64,000 nucleotides of DNA from contig BSYO01000014.1 in the NCBI GenBank assembly GCA_033239525.1, forward strand, positions 17,344,021 to 17,408,020. Direction: 5' to 3'. A program made the position numbers and the translations under genes. The notes under the pieces were generated by a model. That model did not search any database, was not told the DNA's origin, and saw nothing but the letters and a program-made list of their open reading frames with translations. Source of the stretch: Nepenthes gracilis. Taxonomy: Eukaryota; Streptophyta; Magnoliopsida; Caryophyllales; Nepenthaceae. This document shows, one piece after another, positions 60,334 to 64,000 of this stretch (position 1 is its first letter; each line of letters opens with the position of its first letter).

Positions 60334-61390
60334 GAATTAGGGCAAATGATCGTTATGCAAGAGAAAGGACGCGTGGGCCGATTTTGGTTTGAGCCGTATG
60401 TATTTTTGGCTAAGTCCAGCCTGCTTGAAAGCCTTTTACTTTCAATCGAAGCGTTGATCATCCAAGGGGCAAGTGGATCGCTATACATTCTAGGCCACTT
60501 ACCCTTTTGGGTCGGCTCGCTACAGCCGTCCCAGCAACCTTCTTCCTTCATCTGCTACTAAAGCTGCGAAAATTACGAAATCTCAGATGTCATTCAACGA
60601 AGCTATCCAAAAGCAAGCCATTGATTTCTACAATATTCAAGTTATCAATAAGATTAACGGATATTTGCAGCATGATTTCTCCTCACATAATTGAGTTTCA
60701 AATTTTTGATTTCTTGAAGATGGAGTTGCAGGAGAAAGGGTCATACTTGGGATTTAATTTAGCTGTTTCCCACTGAGTTCAGGGGCTGCACGATATCTCG
60801 GCGTTCAATTGTTTTAATCAACGGCTATAATTTTAAATAGTTAATACAATATAAAAATATATTTTTATTTTTTTAAACGATAAAATGTCAAAATGTTTAT
60901 AAAATATAAAAAAAAAGAAATAAAGTATGTTTAAAAATATACATATTTTGATATTTTATTATTTAAAAATTACAAAAAAGGACACAAACCTCTGTATTCT
61001 CATCCTTCTTCGAGGGCTTGAGAATGGAGAAATAGTGGCCAAATTACTAAAACTTAATTACCAAAAAAAACAAAGAACTAAAAACTTATTATTTTTTTTT
61101 ATTTTTTGGTTTTATTTTTAACTTTTATATCATATTAAAAACTAAATCAACTATCTAACAAATTATTAAATAAAAATATATTTATATCTTTATTACCAAA
61201 TAATTTGGGTATTTATCTTATCATACGTAAGGAAAAAAGAAAAATATCTTAAATATTTTCAGAACCTCTGTGCTTTATAATTTTGTACGGACGTAATATA
61301 AAAAATGATGTTATGAACCTTTAATTATTTCCTTTTCTCATTTTCGCCTTGGTTTGTTTGGTTTATTTTCTTGAGAATAGCCCCTGCCCT
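60334..61390. other. Spacer
   Basis: The first 250 bases are balanced in composition and may be a gene remnant, but no family could be named. From 60840 the sequence is AT-rich with no gene seen. Confidence 0.4.
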
Positions 61391-61394
61391 CCCT

Positions 61395-61479
61395 CCACGT
61401 GGACTGTTTCAAAATGCAGCACCCCCGTTCCCTAGTTTCCCGTTTTCCGTTACAGGACCCCCATTCCCGTGTATATAGG
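61395..61479 (+). promoter_or_regulatory. G-box and TATA box of a possible gene start
   Basis: A palindromic CCACGTGG at 61395-61402, the G-box core bound by bZIP and bHLH factors, lies about 70 bases before TATATAGG at 61472-61479. A CT microsatellite leader follows at 61524-61550. This is the arrangement of a plant promoter. Confidence 0.45.
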
Positions 61480-61569
61480 CTAAATGCGTTAATGGAAAGA
61501 AGCAGGAATTACTACTCTAATTTTCTCTCTCTCTCTCTCTCTCTCTCTCTGCGTCTCTCTCTCTCCACT

Positions 61570-61728
61570 ATGTCCTTCTCTCTCGTTTGCTTTCTCTGTT
61601 CCCTCACCCTATTTCCCTCTTTCCCTCCTTCCCCAGCACAATCTCCCGTCTCCCTCCTCTGCAGATCTCCGCTCCCGTCGCAATTTTCTCATCATCGCCG
61701 GCGACTACATGGAGACCGTATCAAATGA
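61570..61728 (+). CDS. Short Ser/Pro-rich open frame, possible first exon or relic
   Basis: The frame starts MSFSLVCFLCSLTLFPSFPP and runs 52 codons, with a hydrophobic start like a signal peptide and a Ser/Pro/Arg-rich remainder resembling a plastid transit peptide. A promoter-like arrangement precedes it. Downstream the DNA turns AT-rich at once with no further exon recognised, so it may be a truncated gene start, a gene fragment or chance. Confidence 0.25.
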   Translation: MSFSLVCFLCSLTLFPSFPPSPAQSPVSLLCRSPLPSQFSHHRRRLHGDRIK

Positions 61729-64000
61729 TGTACATGTTTATTTAGAGTTTTTTTTTTTAATCTTACATGCATATAACACGACCAAAAAATTATAATAAAT
61801 TTGATAAAATATGTACTTAATCTAAGATTTCTAATTAAAAGTAAAAAATTCAGAACTAAATTTCAAATATGAAAATTATAAATAAATTTTCAAAGATTAA
61901 TATACTGCAGAATAGAAATAGTAAAAAACACATAACTGTTAGGTAAAAAATACTTTTGGCATTTTTAATCTTACCTCTTTTTGTCTCTAGCCTAGACCAA
62001 ATCTTTTTATTTTGTGGCATTTGAGTGGCCTATGTTAAAAGTATAACATCCGAGTATCAAATATAATATATAATATTAGAAATTAATAAAAATAATTATG
62101 AGTTGGGTAAAAAATCTAACTCATGCACAAATAATAATAGTTTTGGCTCTAACAATATATAAGGATATTTGAGATAGTATCTTCATAGTTGATGTACGAA
62201 TATCTCAATTCCAATAATGGGACATATAGGATTGTACTTGATATGCATATAATAGATGTATGTGTACAAACTAGTAATAGTTACACGCCTGATGGGTATA
62301 TAATTGGTATTTATGTATTAATCTGTATATATAAGTGAATCATTTGTATTTTAGATAATTTTTTTTTTTGAGTTTTTAAAGAAAAGAGAGATAAGGAGAA
62401 TATGAGAAGGTAAAGAAAAGAGAAGAAGTAAGATGAAGAGGATTTGAAATGATTTTGAACTGAATTTTGATAAATTATTTTAAATTAAGAGAATTCTAAG
62501 TTTATTCTTTCACTTTCTTAAAATTTTAAAAATTATTCTCAATCCATATCCTAAATTCACATGCATATAATCTTTGTGTACTTCTCTTGAGTTTGGCATG
62601 CATGTAAATTAAAATTATTTATAGATCATAAAATATTAGAAGCTTATACCTTAATTTACTCATATTATTAAGATTTCCTAAAATCCTTAAGTATTTAGTT
62701 TTGTATGTCCTTCTTATGTAAGCTTTTAATGAAAAATCTACAATAAGTTAAAGTTAAGTTATTTAGTTTCATAATTTAGAAATTCACTTATTTATATAGA
62801 TTTTTTTTGTCTAAATAAAGCTATTGTAGATAAAATCGTAAACCTAATATTTACAAGTCTCAATATATTAATTTATAAGTGAAGATCATAAATTTAATTT
62901 TTATCGGTTACAAAAGTGATATTTGTCCCATCAATATATTATAATATTTAGTTAGTCTACCCATGCTTTTTAAATAATGCATACCATCCATATTATGGGG
63001 TAAAAATGTATAGTTAAACTTTTAATATTCCACCCCATTAGTGAGATTAATAATTGGTTCTTAATTTTTAATTTATTTTTCATGTTTGTATATAATTATT
63101 GATATTTTGCCTCTCACATTTTTATGTATGGTTTTTCTGTGCGTAAATATGTGTATATATATATTTTACTGAATTTTAGGCTTATCTTTGTTACATCTAA
63201 CGTGCTTTAAATTAATAAGTATGTATTACTTGTAAGTTTTTTGACTAAAGAAGTTTTCCAAATGATTATATTGGAAGACATTTATACTTTTATTTAGATT
63301 TGCATAATAAAATCAAAAACAATTTGGACTATTTTGATGTGGACATGTTTGTTCATATAGTCTGCGTATGATAATGGGCATTGATGGGTATGGTCTAAGA
63401 TGGATCAACTCAATACAATTAACCCGATGCAAGTTTGGATCAATGCTCAAAATCCCCGTAGTCAAGACAAAGAAGTAGCAAAATCAAATTCAATCTGTCG
63501 AATAGTAATTCCTAGGGGCATTAATTGAAAGATCTATCCAAAAATGAAGAGAAATTGAATACTAATTATTAGTTAGTTAATGAAATGATTGAAACGGCCT
63601 CATTATTATTGGCGAAGTAACCTCCTCATTGAATTGGGATGGTAATTATTTATCAAAAGTAATGCCTCCCCATAATTAATATGAATTGACATTAGATATA
63701 TGCAAAGAATTCAAATTCTAACTGATCGAGCAAGACTCTAGGTTATAAATATAACTTCTCCCAAATAAAAAAGGAGAAAGAGAAAAGAAAAAGAAAAAAC
63801 TTAGTCTTTCAAGTGTATAAAAAGGAATATTACCCTTCAGATCCATACGTATCCTCATTCTCTTTAATTTTTAATATTTACTTTTGTCATCTTTTTAATC
63901 TGATTAAAAAAAAAGATCATTCATTTAAGTATCGGATGATATATCGGGGACCAAATTTAATATACTTCTTACATCTAGTTCATTCTATTGTGATGTGCTG
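61729..64000. other. AT-rich spacer to the window end
   Basis: No open frame with protein-like character and no defined repeat was recognised. An A-rich tract lies near 63770-63800. Confidence 0.5.

Overview
The window is nuclear DNA from a flowering plant, probably a eudicot. The signs are GT-AG introns, plant-specific gene families (a CHX-type cation/H+ antiporter, a HECATE-type bHLH factor and a plant CCCH zinc-finger protein), AT-rich spacers with simple repeats, and heavy loading with LTR retrotransposons. No bacterial, organellar, tRNA, rRNA or CRISPR features were recognised.

Three host genes look intact. A CCCH zinc-finger gene (+) runs from about 1.5 to 5.9 kb; its long second intron holds LTR-type debris. 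A single-exon HECATE-like bHLH gene (-) lies at 33.8-34.6 kb with a TATA box upstream. A three-exon CHX15-like antiporter gene (+) lies at 44.05-47.68 kb.

From 7 to 26 kb the window is a transposon cluster: a duplicated block of about 0.7 kb, an isolated LTR, a 4.1 kb gypsy-type element (E1), another LTR, and two full-length but broken copia elements, one on each strand. E1 and both copia elements have perfect 5-bp target-site duplications (GAATT, TATTG, ATAAC). From 47.9 to 53.3 kb, just downstream of CHX15, is E2, a second gypsy-type element of E1's family. From 57.9 to 60.3 kb is an element with inverted repeats of about 220 bp.

The most interesting system is the E1/E2 family. Both elements keep only LTRs, a shared gag amino-terminus and the last codons of a chromodomain-type pol. 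The space between holds pieces of host genes in the element's sense orientation. E2 carries a long intronless nucleobase-ascorbate transporter segment joined to a starch branching enzyme segment. E1 carries pieces resembling a raffinose/stachyose synthase, a phosphatidylinositol-4-phosphate 5-kinase and an ACD6-like ankyrin protein, plus an in-frame AELDG minisatellite. The simplest reading is a non-autonomous LTR retrotransposon family that has repeatedly captured host mRNA. All cargo is degenerate. A foreign solo LTR later landed in the E2 transporter piece with a perfect 5-bp duplication.

The rest (26-33.8, 34.8-44, 53.4-57.9 and 60.3-64 kb) is AT-rich spacer or decayed repeat. Gene names rest on recognising conserved protein motifs by eye; no database search was possible.
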